Of a stretch of DNA of 64,000 nt, positions 1 through 11,272 are shown piece by piece (within the stretch, counting starts at the first letter, position 1; each line of letters begins with the position of its first letter). Below the pieces are notes generated by a model. That model had not been told where the DNA came from and ran no database searches. It saw nothing but the letters and a program-made list of their open reading frames with translations. The position numbers and the translations under genes were made by a program. The DNA comes from Ichthyophis bannanicus (lineage: Eukaryota > Chordata > Amphibia > Gymnophiona > Ichthyophiidae). The stretch covers positions 900,457,309 through 900,521,308 of the forward strand of contig CM066035.1 in the NCBI GenBank assembly GCA_033557465.1. The letters run 5' to 3'.

Positions 1-539
1 AACCTGAGTGCTATAAAAAGAAGTACCAGCCACTGCTATGCTCTTAAGTGTGGTATAAAATATGTACAGAAGTTTGTTTATGTGAAAATGTAGGGAAATG
101 GCATTACAGTATATAGCTATTGTAGTGTTCTGCACAGGAGTACAACTCTAATAACTATCATACAACGTGCTAGATAACCAAACCCATAAGTCAATCGTGG
201 AGGTTTACAATACAGCTGAAGGCCCAAAAACATGCAAAATATCCCAGCTAAAATACACAACAAATTAAAAAAATATCAATCAATACAACTTACAGATCAA
301 CAGAACAGTCATCATAACAAACCACAACAGATAAAATCATTACAAAAAATATTACACAAGTCACAATTTGCAAATACACAAACTAGCTCACTAGTTTGTG
401 CAAAATAGGCAAAGTTGTACTTGTGCATACTTTCTAGCCATATTCTACTAGGCAGGGGTATATTTAAAAATACTGGCTGGATCAGCTTTGTATTATCCCC
501 CTTTCTTTATAGACTCTCATGCTATATGTATTTCCCTGC
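1..539. other. No recognisable feature
   Basis: This AT-rich stretch has no convincing open frame, repeat or structured RNA that I can recognise. It precedes the L2-type LINE fragment, and the upstream limit of that fragment is uncertain, so some of positions 415-539 could be its more degraded 5' part. Confidence 0.5.
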
Positions 540-1556
540 ATTGTTAAATAGACAAACATCCATACATATTTTATATTGTACTTCAGCACTACTTCTTGTT
601 TCCTGTATTGATTATTGTAATGTCTCCCTTGCTGGTCTTCCCCTTTCCCAAATCCATCATCTACAGCTCCTTCCGAACACTGCGGCCCGCATTCTCACTT
701 CATCCTTCCGCTATGAGCACGTCACTCCCTTCCTGGTTCGTTTGCATTGGTTATCAGTACGTTTCAGGGTGCAATATAAAATTCTGATCCTTACATACCA
801 TACTATTCACTCCTACTCCCCTCAGTATTTGGCAGATCTCTTACAGTTCCATTTCCCCCCCCCCCTCATTTACTCCACTCTGTCCATAACTACCGGCTGG
901 TGCTCCCCCCTCCTTCATAGGCACACCCTGAACGCACCCGCTCCTCTGCTTTTTTCCTTCTGGCAGCCTCCCTCTGGAATTCTTTTCACTTAAGCCTTCG
1001 TTCTGAGTCCTCTTTCCCTTGCTTCAAGACTGCCTTGAAGACCCATTTATTTATTTATTTACATTCTCTTATATACCGCGCTATTCTGCATCAGTGCGGT
1101 TTACATTGAACAAACTGAAATTACATTGAACAGGGCATTATAACTTGGAGAACTATTTTACAGGGAACATGGGCTATGGAGGGTTAAGTGGCTTGCCCAA
1201 GACCACAAGGAGCACCTGTGGGACTAGAAACCCCAGTCCTTCCGGCCCAAGGTTGCTGTCCTCTAGTGGGATTTGAACCCCCGACCTTCCGGCCTGAAGT
1301 ACCTTGCCCCAACCACTAGGCCACTCCTCCACACCCATCTGTTTCAGTGTGCTTTCAATCTCGATCTCCGTCCTCCCTAGAGTCCCTGGTTCCTTCTCCT
1401 CTTCTCTTGTTCTGCTGTCCCTCTTTTTGTCCTGTCGATTATTGGTGTTCCTTTCCTCCTTTTCTCAGCAGTCTCATTTTGTATTGTACACCGCTTTTTG
1501 TCTTCTGATGTAAATGGTATAGCAAATTTCTGAATAAAGATAAAGATACCTTTGAT
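540..1556 (+). mobile_element. L2-type LINE, degraded 3' end of reverse transcriptase ORF plus 3' tail
   Basis: The frame from about 570 to 850 encodes the C-terminal part of an L2/CR1-group reverse transcriptase. It has the recognisable string of a DYCN motif, an LQL...NTAARI block, an ITP-like HVTPFL, LHWLSVRFR and an ending like PQYLADLL. Past 890 the match continues in other frames (a WNSLP-like part, then KTALKTHLF at about 1025-1045), so frameshifts are present. After the SINE insertion the coding match resumes and runs into a 3' untranslated tail ending near 1556 with AATAAAGATAAAGATA-type repeats, as in L2/CR1 elements. Only the tail end of the element is here, which is the usual 5' truncation of LINEs. 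It is a dead copy. Confidence 0.75.
1047..1332 (-). repeat. tRNA-derived SINE inserted in the L2-type LINE
   Basis: On the minus strand this starts with an A-box-like TGGCCTAGTGG near 1322 and has a B-box-like GGTTCAAATCC at about 1267-1279, the internal Pol III promoter pair of a tRNA-derived SINE. It ends in a LINE-like tail (TATATACCG type, then AAAT repeats) at 1047-1095. The short repeat acccat at 1041-1046 and 1333-1338 is a plausible target-site duplication, and the LINE reading frame closes up across it. It is not a tRNA gene: there is no cloverleaf, and the element continues into the LINE-like tail. Confidence 0.8.
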
Positions 1557-4000
1557 CATACTCAAGCTTATTGGTACAATCTGAACTATCTGAAGCCTTT
1601 TCTGCTATGCTTCATTCAAAAATATTGCCATAAAAAACGACTTCAGTTTACATCAACTTTCTTCTATTTAGACTAGAACCAAAAGTCCTATACATTACTC
1701 TCTAGAAGTCTGACATGCCTATACTTCGGGAATTCTGTGCTATCGCCAGACTATTAGGCAGTGAAAAATATCTTAAAAAGAGAGGCATTCTTTGGAGTCT
1801 TCAATCTTTGTATTCATTTGTTTGACTCTGACTTAGCTTTGTCAACATGGGTTTGAAGTACATCAAGAAACAAAGGATCAGTTTATTTATAGTGCACAAA
1901 AACAATGCTGGATGAGCAATGGTCTTGCGAAATGATGTAATATTTTCAATTAGTCTTTTGATAATAAGGACAGTGTTTCTTCTAGCAGCTAAGAACATTG
2001 TAAGAACGCCTTTTTCTTCCTGGCTCTCATCTCTGCATAGCATCATGTATTTAACAGTTTTTCTATACTACTATATCTCCAATTCTAAGTGGTGAACATA
2101 ATATTGCCAACAAGGCTTTACATAGAACCATGTCAATATAACATTATAAACAAAGCATAACCTTGTAACATAAGAACTATATAACATTCCATTGAGTGGG
2201 AAGTTATGGGGAGTAATTATGGTGTAAGAGTCTTAGGCTGTGGAGGTTGTGCTGCCCCACCACTAAATAATGGTGGATCATCACCATTATTTAATTATAA
2301 TGTGTCAAGAAAGTAAACTAGTCATCAGAGTTCATTGATGTACGCCATGTTAGTCCACACTTTCTCTGACCTCCATTTCATGAGATTCAGATGGTAAATA
2401 ATAAACTAGGTCAAAGAGACAAATTGCTACATGACACAGCCAGACATCTGCTGAGCCATCCCACTTTTTAGAAAATGAAAAAAATGTTGCAAACCAACAC
2501 AGGAATGTTGCAAGAATGTTGCAGAATTAAGACCTTAAGCTATGCATTGAATACACTGGACATCTTAATAGCAACTAGCCTTTTAACATATAAAAAACCC
2601 ATTGATTTACCTGCATTACTCATTAATGCAGACGAAAGTGTGCCCAACCTAATATGGATTTAGCAATGCAGATGCTTAAAAAAGCGCCAGACTTTGAAAA
2701 GTCTCTTGGTTACAAGAAGAATAGTCACAAATGCATTAATATTAAAAATATATATGTAAATGTGGGTTTAACAGAAGACATCATAGCTATCTTTCATGTG
2801 TAGTAAATCACATGCTGCTTGCGCTTTATAGTAATATATACCACAGAATAATCCTTTACAAATGAAAATGAACATGACATCAAAGGACTATGCAAACACT
2901 CTGTTGTCAAACAAGTGCTTTGTGTACTGTTTTCATATAGCTGGCTTCAACATTTGCTAGATTAAACCTAATATTTACCACAGTGGCTAGCACATCAATC
3001 AGTAACTGTGAAATATCTTTACTTAGCTGTCTTTATTATTTGCTGCTTTGAATTACAATTGACTAGATATTCTGCATACAGTGAGATCAATTTAGCAAAA
3101 TCACATTTATTACATGTACAACACTATGGTCATCAGTCACTTGATGAAATGCCTACAGTGAAAATGGGGTAAAAAACCCTAAAAATTATAACTACTCCTT
3201 TCAGGTTTAGGAATATTTCTGCATTTCTGACATTTAAAGGGACAGTCATTGAAAACAGATAAATATGCTGAACCTTCGGTGCTCTAATTATGCAGTCTCA
3301 TTTAACTCACCACCAACTGCAACCCACCCTAATTTCGTATTCAGGATTATCAGGACAGGCCATATTAACAAAACCACTTTTCTCCCAAACACTATGCAAG
3401 TATTGCTAATCATGTCTCCTGCATTCCCTTATACCATTTAAGATCTCTTTTTGACTTAAACTTGCACCTTTTCATTGGCAGCTTGAGGCACATTACATTC
3501 AGGTACAGTATTTATTAATTTGAACATTTACTGCCTATCACAGTATGTATTTCCCTGTGAACAGACAGAATCTAAGGGCTACATTTGCTAACATTTCTTA
3601 ATTGAAATGACGTGTGTAAACACATTAGTGCATACTAATGTGACCTATAGGTGTAATCAGTAGCAGGCTCCACTAACAATAATAGGACCTATGCTAAATA
3701 TGCATTAATACATTGATGCTCATTAGTAATCTAGCTCTAAATTTGTGCCTTTAGAGCAGTTTTTATTCCCTTAAAGACAAACTCAAATTCTAATGAAATC
3801 CACAGCATTTACCTTGTGTCTGCATTTAAGCACCACACCATAGGCTCCTAGAAATGAAGAAACAAAATATTCATGTAAGTATTCTTGGGAAGACAGACAT
3901 ATAGCACAAACCACAAATTCCAGATTTCTTGAGAAATCAATGCAGAAAAGTATCTGTGCATATAGGGGGTAATTTTATAAGGCAATATTGCTTCCCTGTA
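1557..4000. other. No recognisable gene
   Basis: About 2.4 kb of AT-rich DNA. I see only short chance open frames of under 90 codons, none with a recognisable family motif. One short palindrome (2264-2293) is listed separately. Very old repeats may lie here that cannot be recognised by eye. Confidence 0.5.
2264..2293. other. Perfect 12-bp inverted repeat with 6-nt loop
   Basis: The 12 bases at 2264-2275 (taaataatggtg) are perfectly complementary to 2282-2293, with gatcat between them. No flanking element is recognised. Confidence 0.6.
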
Positions 4001-4017
4001 CCAGGTGCTTTCCGTAG
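4001..4017 (+). repeat. Left target-site duplication of the outer PLE pair (partner 31183-31199)
   Basis: Positions 4001-4017 and 31183-31199 match at about 14 of 17 bases (ccaggtgctttccgtag against ccaggtgttttctatag). They flank the outermost PLE pair. The mismatches fit an old insertion. Without the nested inserts the two copies would lie under 2 kb apart. Confidence 0.55.
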
Positions 4018-4790
4018 TCCAACAACAAAGCACAAATACCATGTGTTATAAAGGCACAAACCAATACAGAGCATGGTATCACTTAAGAAGAATCCTTTAT
4101 TCACAGACTTCTCAATTCTAGGGTACAAGAAGCCTAACCTGACACGGCCGTGTTTCGGCACTGCCTTCCTCAGGCATTAAGAGGCACTACGAGAACATAA
4201 ATATAAATAAATCATACTAAAATTTTATAATAAAAAGCATATCATACATTAAATCATAAACTATAAAATAATTTAAACTATTGAAAACATAAAAGATTGT
4301 AACAGTTATGAAAAACATAAAAACATATCCCATCCTGAACAATTAAAACATGAACAGTTCATTAAAAGTGGGATAAAAATGAATATAAAGTGAAGTAGAA
4401 TAAAACATAACACATTAACATCAAAGATGAAACGTAAACTGAAACCTTACAAATCAATAATAACTCCATTAAAACAAACATGGAGCGTTTTAAAACATTT
4501 GTATACTAAAAACAAAAACGTTTTTTTGTAATAAAAAAAAAAAAAGAGATGAAGAATCATACATAAACCATTAGAGAATTGGTTCTTGAAAAAAATTAAT
4601 TCAGGCATACCTATATGAAAAATAACAGAACTAGTCAAGTAAATCAAAAGGAGTAGGAGAGATATAAAACCAAGGGCCCTTTAAAAACCATAGTTTCTAT
4701 TGCCTTCTTAGTTCTATTGACTTCATTAAAACATCTAATAGCTTAATAATTCATTCTAAGTACTCACTGTATTTTTACAGTTAACGGCTT
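4018..4790 (-). mobile_element. Outer Penelope-like element, left (minus-strand) arm, 3' region
   Basis: This is the 3' untranslated region of a PLE on the minus strand. It is homologous to the plus-strand sequence at 5040-5393 continued at 30752-31184, so the two form a head-to-head inverted pair. Shared landmarks include an AATAAAGGATTCTTCTTAAG block (minus strand near 4090-4105), the hammerhead-like block at 4136-4175, and a stretch around 4500-4700 repeated inverted at 5160-5395. No coding sequence remains. About 35 bp at 4018-4052 lie beyond the point where the two arms stop matching. Assignment to PLEs rests on matching the layout of the inner, coding PLE pair. Confidence 0.65.
4136..4175 (-). 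ncRNA. Hammerhead-ribozyme-like fold in PLE terminus
   Basis: On the minus strand the order is CTGAGGA, then A, then GGC-AGT-GCC (stem II), then GAAA, then the palindrome CACGGCCGTG (stem III), then TC followed by AGGTT. That matches the hammerhead order CUGANGA, stem II, GAAA, stem III, UH. The 5' side of stem I (tgc) has drifted from the AACCT kept in the sister copy at 31059. One extra A separates CUGANGA from stem II. PLEs are known to carry such ribozymes. Activity of this copy is doubtful. Confidence 0.5.
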
Positions 4791-4792
4791 CT

Positions 4793-5039
4793 TCTTTATT
4801 TATTTATATAACCATTTTTTTATACCGCTTTATCCTAGAGGTCAAAGCCATTTACATTAAACACAACTTACTACATTTTAACAGCAAAACAAACTCAAGA
4901 GGGAGGAAGAGTGGGATGATAGAAGAAACAAGGTGGGAATGAAGGAAAATTACAGAGGTCAAATCAAGTTAAAATCACATTTTCCCTTCAGTAAAGTATG
5001 GCGAAAATAGATGTCTTTAGAGAACTATGCGTTTGATGT
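4793..5039 (-). repeat. L2-type LINE 3' end between the PLE arms
   Basis: Starting with TTTATTTATTTATATAA at 4793, this has the same tail type as the other L2/SINE tails in the window (a TTTATACCGCTTTATC block, then CATTTACATT). On the minus strand near 5000-5030 it reads like the L2 C-terminal KTSIF motif. It sits where the two outer PLE arms meet, so it inserted at, or close to, the junction of the pair. Confidence 0.55.
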
Positions 5040-5393
5040 AATATATCCTAGGTTGGATATATTCCTATTAAGCTATTAGATGTTTTAATTAAGTTTACAG
5101 TATGTTCTATCAATTAATTATTTGATAACATTATTTACGATATGCTCATTTTGAAGGGTCATAAGAAGGCAATAGAAACTTTATGGTTTTTAAAGGGCCC
5201 TTGGTTTTATATCACTCCTACTCCTTTTGATTTACTTGACTAGTTCTGCTATTTTTCATATAGGTTTGCCTGAATGGATTTTTATCAAGAACCAATTCTC
5301 TAATGGTTTGTGTATGATTCATCATCTCTGTTTTTTTAGTACAAAAAAACTTTTTAGTATACAAATAATTTAAAACTCTCCGTGTTTGTTTTA
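5040..5393 (+). mobile_element. Outer Penelope-like element, right (plus-strand) arm, first part
   Basis: This is the inverted counterpart of about 4440-4760, for example the block around 5165-5220 against 4650-4710. A further ~70 bp near 5100-5160 has no partner in the left arm. At 5393 it is cut by the minus-strand L1-type LINE and continues at 30752. Confidence 0.65.
5378..5393 (+). repeat. Target-site duplication of the minus-strand L1-type LINE (partner 30752-30767)
   Basis: Positions 5378-5393 and 30752-30767 match at 15 of 16 bases (ctccgtgtttgtttta and ctccatgtttgtttta). The uninterrupted sequence exists in the left PLE arm near 4475-4490 (minus strand), which confirms that the LINE landed inside the PLE. 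Confidence 0.8.
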
Positions 5394-5574
5394 TATTCAA
5401 ATCTTTTTATTATTAATTTCACACACACTATATATATTCTAACTTTCCGAACACCACAAATTTTCTTAACAGCAACACTGATTTTATAATAGCAACATCC
5501 CAACCTCAATGGGCAGTTTTGCAAGGAGCATACCAGAATATAGCATACGGCTCATTCTAACATTATACCCATAT

Positions 5575-5680
5575 CTACCCCCCTACTTACTCCAACAGCT
5601 ATCCCCCAATCCCCCCCCCCCCACTCCTACTTCCCATCCAACCCCTCCCCTCCACCCCTCCCTCTGATATGTTTCCTTTC
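5575..5680 (-). other. G-rich 3' UTR tract of minus-strand L1-type LINE
   Basis: The plus strand shows long C runs (for example 13 C near 5610-5622, then ccctcccctccacccctccc). The LINE transcript would therefore carry runs of G able to form a G-quadruplex just downstream of ORF2. The plus-strand LINE has an equivalent tract at 19890-19950. Confidence 0.7.
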
Positions 5681-5784
5681 CCCCTTACGTTTTACACATT
5701 TCACTTCACCCGTAGGTGTATATGAACCTATTGCGCCTTCTTATACGTTTAGTAACGCACTGCGTTCCTGTGGGGTCAGAGTAT

Positions 5785-6024
5785 TCAAAACTGGCATCCA
5801 TAGCTCTGTGAAGTGTTCCCAGTGTTTCCCCCAAGTTGTTTTGCTGTTAGCCTTTCCATCTGCATTAGCTCTAAGAAAGCCAACTCCCATTGTCCCACCC
5901 CTGGGGAAGCCCCCTCAAGCCAACGGCCCAACAGCACCTTTTTCACCACCAGGAAACCTCTTTCCATAAAGAACCTTTGCTGCGGGTCTACCCATTGCCC
6001 CATCACGTCCCTACTATGGAAGAA
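5785..6024 (-). pseudogene. C-terminal end of ORF2, minus-strand L1-type LINE
   Basis: The minus-strand frame from 6024 encodes a tail typical of L1/Tx1 ORF2: a W-x-DPQQRFF region, a KKVLLGRWLEG block, then WELAFLELMQMERLTAKQL, a form of the usual RLALMRLEKLTA ending. A frameshift near 5820 displaces the last residues. It continues ORF2 from 24049 onward. The 18-kb DIRS insertion lies between the two parts. Confidence 0.75.
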
Positions 6025-6205
6025 AGCACAGTTACTTACCTGTAACAGGTGATCTCTGGGTATGTCATATGGGTACGTCATATGGGTACGTCGGTACCGA
6101 TGGAATCTGCGTGGAAACGCTTTCCAGCGTCCAATCAGAAAGCATTTGGAAGCATCCCACCACACCTGCATGCTGCCTTCCCGCCTTCCCAACAGCCTCT
6201 CCTCA
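6025..6205 (-). repeat. Left inverted terminal repeat of DIRS element D
   Basis: This is the inverted partner of about 23900-24048. It has the tip palindrome acctgtaacaggt. Compared with element C it has lost the gaacagcaggaat stretch and gained a short tandem duplication (catatgggtacgt, 6065-6092). The internal complementary region still holds the older form of this end. Confidence 0.75.
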
Positions 6206-6280
6206 GTTAAGAGAGAGAGAGCAAGGAAGGGAAAGATAGAGATAGAGAAAAAACAACTCCTAGGGGAGGTGGGTGGGTTG

Positions 6281-6375
6281 TGAAGACTTATTCCTGCTAT
6301 TCCCAGAGATCACCTGTTACAGGTAAGTAACTGTGCTATCTCCAGGAACAAGCAGGAATGAGTCTTCACATATGG
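6281..6375 (+). other. Internal complementary region (ICR) of DIRS element D
   Basis: The first half (6281-6335) is complementary to the left tip and the second half (6336-6375, atctccaggaacaagcagg...) is complementary to the right tip. They meet at tgtgct|atctcc. In the accepted DIRS model this region templates end joining of the circular intermediate. It lies at the 3' side of the coding strand, as in DIRS1. Confidence 0.8.
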
Positions 6376-7199
6376 GGATTCCCAAGCTCAGATGCCCAGA
6401 GGGAGTCCTAGCATGTAGCAAGTCTAGAACGAGCCATGCTATTCCTCAGGACCTCAGGCATCCTGGGAATGGAGGGTAGGAGTTGAATACAGAAAAGGAG
6501 CTGTGGAATAGCTGGCTAGAACAGGGCTTCAAAAGGGGAAGACCTTGTATAGAGGGCATTTAGTAGTATAATATTGTGATCTGGGCCTCCCTTGTTGGCA
6601 GTGCACAAGTCCACTGAGCTACATATGGATCTGTTAGAAGAGCCAGTGATTGTGCTCAAGGGGTACCTCACTGAGAAGTAGAGGTAATAAAAGTAGAAAA
6701 AACAAGTGGAGGTCAGAACCCTTCAGGGTGAGAATAACCCCAGGGAAAAAAACTGGGGTAGTATAAGAGGTAGAGCTTCAGTGGAGACGCAGAAGATACT
6801 ATTAAAGAAAGCTTAAGCTGTTTTGGTCCAAAAATAGTACAAACCATGGACCAAGAGAAAAAAATGAGTCTGACCCAAATGGACTGGGGTTGGAATCAGT
6901 CCATGTAGGGGAGAAAGGGTATGGAGACCCTTGTATCTGATAAGAAGGAAGGACAGACTCAGGAGCGTTAAGCTTTAGAGTACCTGAAGCTCCGCAATGT
7001 CTTTCCTAAATGGGGTCAATTAGGAAAGAAAAAAGGGACATGGAGCTTCAGGAGTACCTAAACCTTAAAAGGTTATGGTAAGGAAAAGATTTGTTAATTA
7101 CCACAGGAAGTGGTTATAGTGTAGCCCCCAAAATATGCTGGCACAGCATTGATAGGGGTAGTGCCCATCTGTCAGGATCATATATGAATGTAAGGATAT

Positions 7200-7330
7200 C
7201 TGAACCTAACAGACAGATAGATAAGTAGATGGATACAGATCTATCAAAAAATATCTCTCATTATATCTATCTATCTATATATATATATATATACATATAC
7301 ACCTATAGGGTATAGATGCATATACGTATA
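7200..7330. repeat. TATC/TA-rich microsatellite in DIRS element D
   Basis: Runs of gatagata, tatctatc and a TA stretch. A homologous but length-different tract is in element C at about 43278-43500, so it belongs to the element's own non-coding part. The L1-type LINE landed at its edge. Confidence 0.75.
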
Positions 7331-7345
7331 AAGAGATATGTATGG
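7331..7345 (+). repeat. Target-site duplication of plus-strand L1-type LINE (partner 20142-20156)
   Basis: The 15 bases aagagatatgtatgg occur exactly at 7331-7345 and 20142-20156. The empty site is seen in element C near 43400 (aaagatatgtatgg). Confidence 0.95.
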
Positions 7346-7519
7346 AGAGACCACGTGATGCAGACAGGGTAGAGGTCGCATTTTGAGCGTGTCCTGCAGC
7401 CCTAAGCCTAAGCCGGCGATTAAGTACCGTGAAAAACCGCAAATATCCGACGAGAAGATAACTAAATTGAATCGGAGTGCCTGTGGATCCTCATAGTGCA
7501 GTTGGAGTGGCCGAACTGC

Positions 7520-8200
7520 ATGGCGACAGCAGTAAAAGCGATGAGAAGGGAACGGGGAACCGGCTCGAGTAAGATGGTGGACTCAGCCCCGCTGCCGGCA
7601 ACACCCAGGTCTCCTGCCTCTTTGGATGAGATGTCGGCGGCTGTAGCGACGGCTTTACTACCCCAGTTTGATGCCTTACATGACAAAATGGATGGATTGC
7701 GCTCCTCAGTAGATCTGCTGGGCAATAGACTACGAGAGGCTGAAGACCGCGTGGGACTGGTGGAGGAGAAGGTGGAGACATTGACCGCAGAGGTGGCAGG
7801 CCTAAAATCTCAGATATCTCAGCAAGAAGCCAAGCTCGATGACCTGGAGAACAGGTCACGACAAAATAACTTGCGTTTTCTGGGGATTCCTGAGACCGTC
7901 TTGGACAAAGATCTAGGAGGCTACCTGGAGGAGCTGGTCACGCATATCGTAGGTGACGGTGAGCTTGGAGGCAAGCTACGCATCGAACGGGTGCATCGGG
8001 TAGGCGCTAAGCAAACGCGAGACCCTCGCCCTAGAATTGTCTTGGCCAAGTTTTTACACTACCCACAGAAGGAATTGATTCTCAGGGCAGCATGGCAAAA
8101 GGGGGAAATGACTTATAACAACATTAAAATTCGCGTGGCACAAGACTATTCAGTGGCGCTGAGCCGGAAAAGACGAGAGTATGCCCCCCTCTGCGGAAAG
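7520..8200 (+). pseudogene. ORF1 (coiled-coil RNA-binding protein) of plus-strand L1-type LINE, 5' part
   Basis: The frame is open upstream from 7496, but the first ATG is at 7520. The first ~40 residues are basic and then acidic. A coiled coil with heptads follows (residues about 55-115, NRLREAEDRVGLVEEKVETL), and then the family signature LDDLENRSRQNNLRFLGIPE near residues 110-130. After it come the basic RIERVHRVG and RPRIVLAKF blocks of the RNA-binding domain. The L1 ORF1 protein trimerises and coats LINE RNA. The frame runs to Lys at 8198-8200, where the PLE insertion interrupts it exactly at a codon boundary. Its C-terminal 52 codons lie at 14497-14655. Confidence 0.88.
8186..8200 (+). 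repeat. Target-site duplication of inner PLE pair (partner 14482-14496)
   Basis: The 15 bases cccctctgcggaaag are identical at 8186-8200 and 14482-14496. Removing one copy and the insert restores a continuous ORF1 frame. Confidence 0.95.
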
Positions 8201-8249
8201 GAGACAGTGAGGCAAGAGATTGGATGAACACAGGTGCCTTTATTGGTGG

Positions 8250-8286
8250 TCCCCTACGCGTTACGGCCGAAGCCTTCCTCAGGGGG
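8250..8286 (-). ncRNA. Hammerhead-like fold, left inner PLE copy
   Basis: This is identical to the right copy at 14354-14391 and is read on the minus strand. Stem I TCCCC/GGGGA, CTGAGGA, stem II GGC-TTCG-GCC, GTAA where GAAA is expected, stem III palindrome around ACGCGT, then TA before stem I closes. The GTAA change hits the catalytic core, so cleavage may be weak or lost. Confidence 0.5.
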
Positions 8287-10470
8287 ATACACTTAAAAAA
8301 CAAATAATATATGTAAAAATAACAACAAACATAGAAAAAACACATTAAATTAAAACTAAGGCAAACCAGGCATGCAACATATATTAAACATCAATACAAA
8401 TACCATATTATGAAAATAAAATATGGATAAAATAATTATGTTAATAGAATAAAATAAAACCTAAACAAGAAATAAAAATAACAAATAAATATGTAATATA
8501 AATATATAAATATAAAACAATATAAATAATGATGAATAAATTAAATAAAATCATAAAATCACCATGGATCATTAAACCACAAACTAAAAAACTAAAAACA
8601 CAGGGCAGATAGTAGACGCTATTTAAAAACTAATGAAGATAATGTATGAGAAGTACTCACAAGGCACTGCTGGAGAGGGTTCAATTTGTCCTATAAACTG
8701 ATACCTATTATAATGCTGACATTGAAAAACAATGGATAAACACAGATGTAAAATTGAGGAAAAATTCTAATGACAATAAAAATCATAATAATGATAATAA
8801 AATGTTAATAATAAATAAAATGCACGAAAAACAAAGAACAGCCTTTGAGGATGAAATAAAGGAAATCTGAAAAAAATCTGGGAAAAAAAAAAAAATCTTT
8901 AATAATAAACTTATGTCTAAAACACCAAAGTGTAGATTATGTTTAATTTAAAAAACATATATTATTTAAAAATAATATATTATTTAAAAATAATACCTGC
9001 ACTTGAACAATCGTGAAGAAACAACGCTGTGTATTAAAAACAAACTTTAGTTAATAATGTAATGACAGACTATAAGATGAATAAAACATACTGATCTTAT
9101 TGTAGATATTTTAAATATTTTCTAAAGTGTTCCTGAAGCAGAGATCCTCCTAAACCTTACTTGTGTAAAGAATACATACAGAATTTAATGTGAGCTAATT
9201 ATTTTAAAATATTAATGTATTTTTATAAAATGATGAAAAGAGGATCGTCCATGAGATCAGAACAGGATGCCATTAGACCTGTGATTACATGGGAGTGAGA
9301 TAAAACAATTAGGGGAAGACATTTGAAAAAACGCTAAAAATGCGCGCCAAAATATTTGCATATTATTTCAAATAGTGAAAAAACAGAATGTATACTATAA
9401 TAAAAACACTGATGTATAAAATAATGTGGCTCTATAACGGTCAAGTACAAACCAGCGTAAGATGTAAACCAGCTTTAGGAATTCGCATTGGAATCTCCTC
9501 ATTTAAACATACTGTTTAAGCGAAAAAACAAACCTAGCCAGCACAGTACAAACTTAGCGGTAGAAGTCAAACAAGAAATATATGATATATATGATCAATC
9601 CAGTGAGACAACTAATGCGTCGCTGCAAAGGCTTACCTCAGTCGTAGCGAAACCGTAGAACAGGAAATATATGGTCAAAGCTTCTAGGGAAGTGACGAAC
9701 TAACTTGGGGCTTTAAATACTGAGCGTAAGAAGACGTAGGTACTCCCGATGACGTATTCGCATAAGGTTAAAGTGTCAAGCATATACTTGTGCCTCAAGA
9801 ACCGTGGGGTGCAACCCGCATATTATACTTTAAACGTAGAATCGTCATGAGATAGCCACTGCAAAGTACTATGTGACTAAAAAATGTTATATTGTGTTGT
9901 CTAAAAACTTAAAAGGCAAATTATGTCAAGGCAAGTTGATACGAAAGTGTATTTAAAAGACTTGAACACTACAATATGTTGAAAAAAGATTATGCTCAAA
10001 AAACTATAAAAATATATACTGAAAAATGTAGGTGTATAGGGAAAGCACCCTCAGAGCGTAATAATTCCAGGCTTGAAAAACGTACAATTAAAAGAATAAA
10101 AATAAAAATAAATATAAATATAAATATAAATATATGTAACACTAAAAATAAAAATAATAATAATGAATAATAATGATAATAAAAATAATCATAAACCCAT
10201 ATGAATTCCATAATATTGATAAAAACCATATGAAATTGCAAAGAAAATTGCAATGAATTAACAATAAATGACCAAATTGGTAATTAATAGTGGCCATGAC
10301 ATTATATTATAATAAATATATAAATAAATAAATAAAGTAAAAAATGGGATCAAAATAGTAATAACAATTGTGATGAGGGGCAAAACCAAGAAACTATATA
10401 CCACATGTGTGATATTGTGTGTCCTGATGAAACAAATAATAAATATTTATAAAAATTTATAAAAAAAATT
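8287..10470 (-). other. PLE 3' untranslated region, left copy
   Basis: AT-rich non-coding DNA, mirror image of 12187-14353. It includes AAT/AAATAT microsatellites near 10090-10180 (mirror near 12460-12560) and a more GC-containing block at 9440-9960. No gene seen. Confidence 0.7.
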
Positions 10471-11272
10471 TTATAAAAACACTGACAAGTCAACTTCCTG
10501 GTTTAGACCATTGGGTGTCATGCTGTTGAATTCATAAATGAATCTTTGTTCCAATCTCAAGAGTACTTTATCAAAATCTCCTCCCCTCCAACTGGGAACT
10601 ACTGTTTTAATAACCAAAAATTTCAAGTCTTGAATTGAGTGTTGTTTTTCCAACCAATGTGTTACTAATGGACTATCTTCAACTTTCCTCTGTATACAAC
10701 TCCTATGTTCTATAATTCGAGTACGAATCTGACGTTTAGTTTTGCCTATATAGATTAAATTACATGGGCACAGGATCAAATAAATAGCCTTATCTGTTTT
10801 ACAGTTAGAGAAATGATTAATATAAAATTTACGTTGTGTAACCGGATGAATGTAAACCTGTTTAACTGTGAGTGCATGAATACAAACAGAACAATTGCCA
10901 CAAGGGTAATGTCCTTTGATACGGGGTGATGGTTTATAATATGCCAAAGCCGATGGAACCAATGTATTTGCTAAATTGGAATTATGTTTGTAAGCCACCA
11001 TAATGTTCTTAGAAGATAAACTAGACACTCCAGCTAAAAGATACCATTCCTGTCTCAGTATTGCAGAAATCTCTTTTGAATATTGAGAAAAGGTGAGAGA
11101 GCAAACAATTGCGATCTGTGGGTTTTCGATATAGCTCTGTAATAAAACCATCCCTTCCCTTCTTAATATTTAAGTCCAAATATGCAATATTGTCCATGCT
11201 ATAATTACCCTCAAACTGTAAATTAGGGTCCAGACTGTTGATCCATTGAAAAAATTCTTGCAACAAAATTTC
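10471..11272 (-). pseudogene. PLE protein, left copy: RT thumb and GIY-YIG endonuclease, internal deletion
   Basis: Read on minus from 11272. The first part (to about 11111) is the end of the PLE reverse transcriptase: a FFQWINSLDPNLQF stretch, then YLDLNIKKGRDGF and ELYRKPTDRN, the standard PLE block after the catalytic core. At 11111/11110 the frame jumps across a 248-nt deletion, which is not a multiple of three. From there 11110-10471 encodes the linker with the PCGNCSVC cysteine pair and the GIY-YIG nuclease, as in the right copy. The frame change means this copy cannot make a joined product. Confidence 0.85.

Noticed and set aside
1047..1332. tRNA gene on the minus strand (A and B boxes present)
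   Set aside because: No cloverleaf, and the sequence runs on into a LINE-type tail with target duplication; it is a SINE.
2475..2663. 62-codon open frame
   Set aside because: Length is expected by chance and there is no motif or context.
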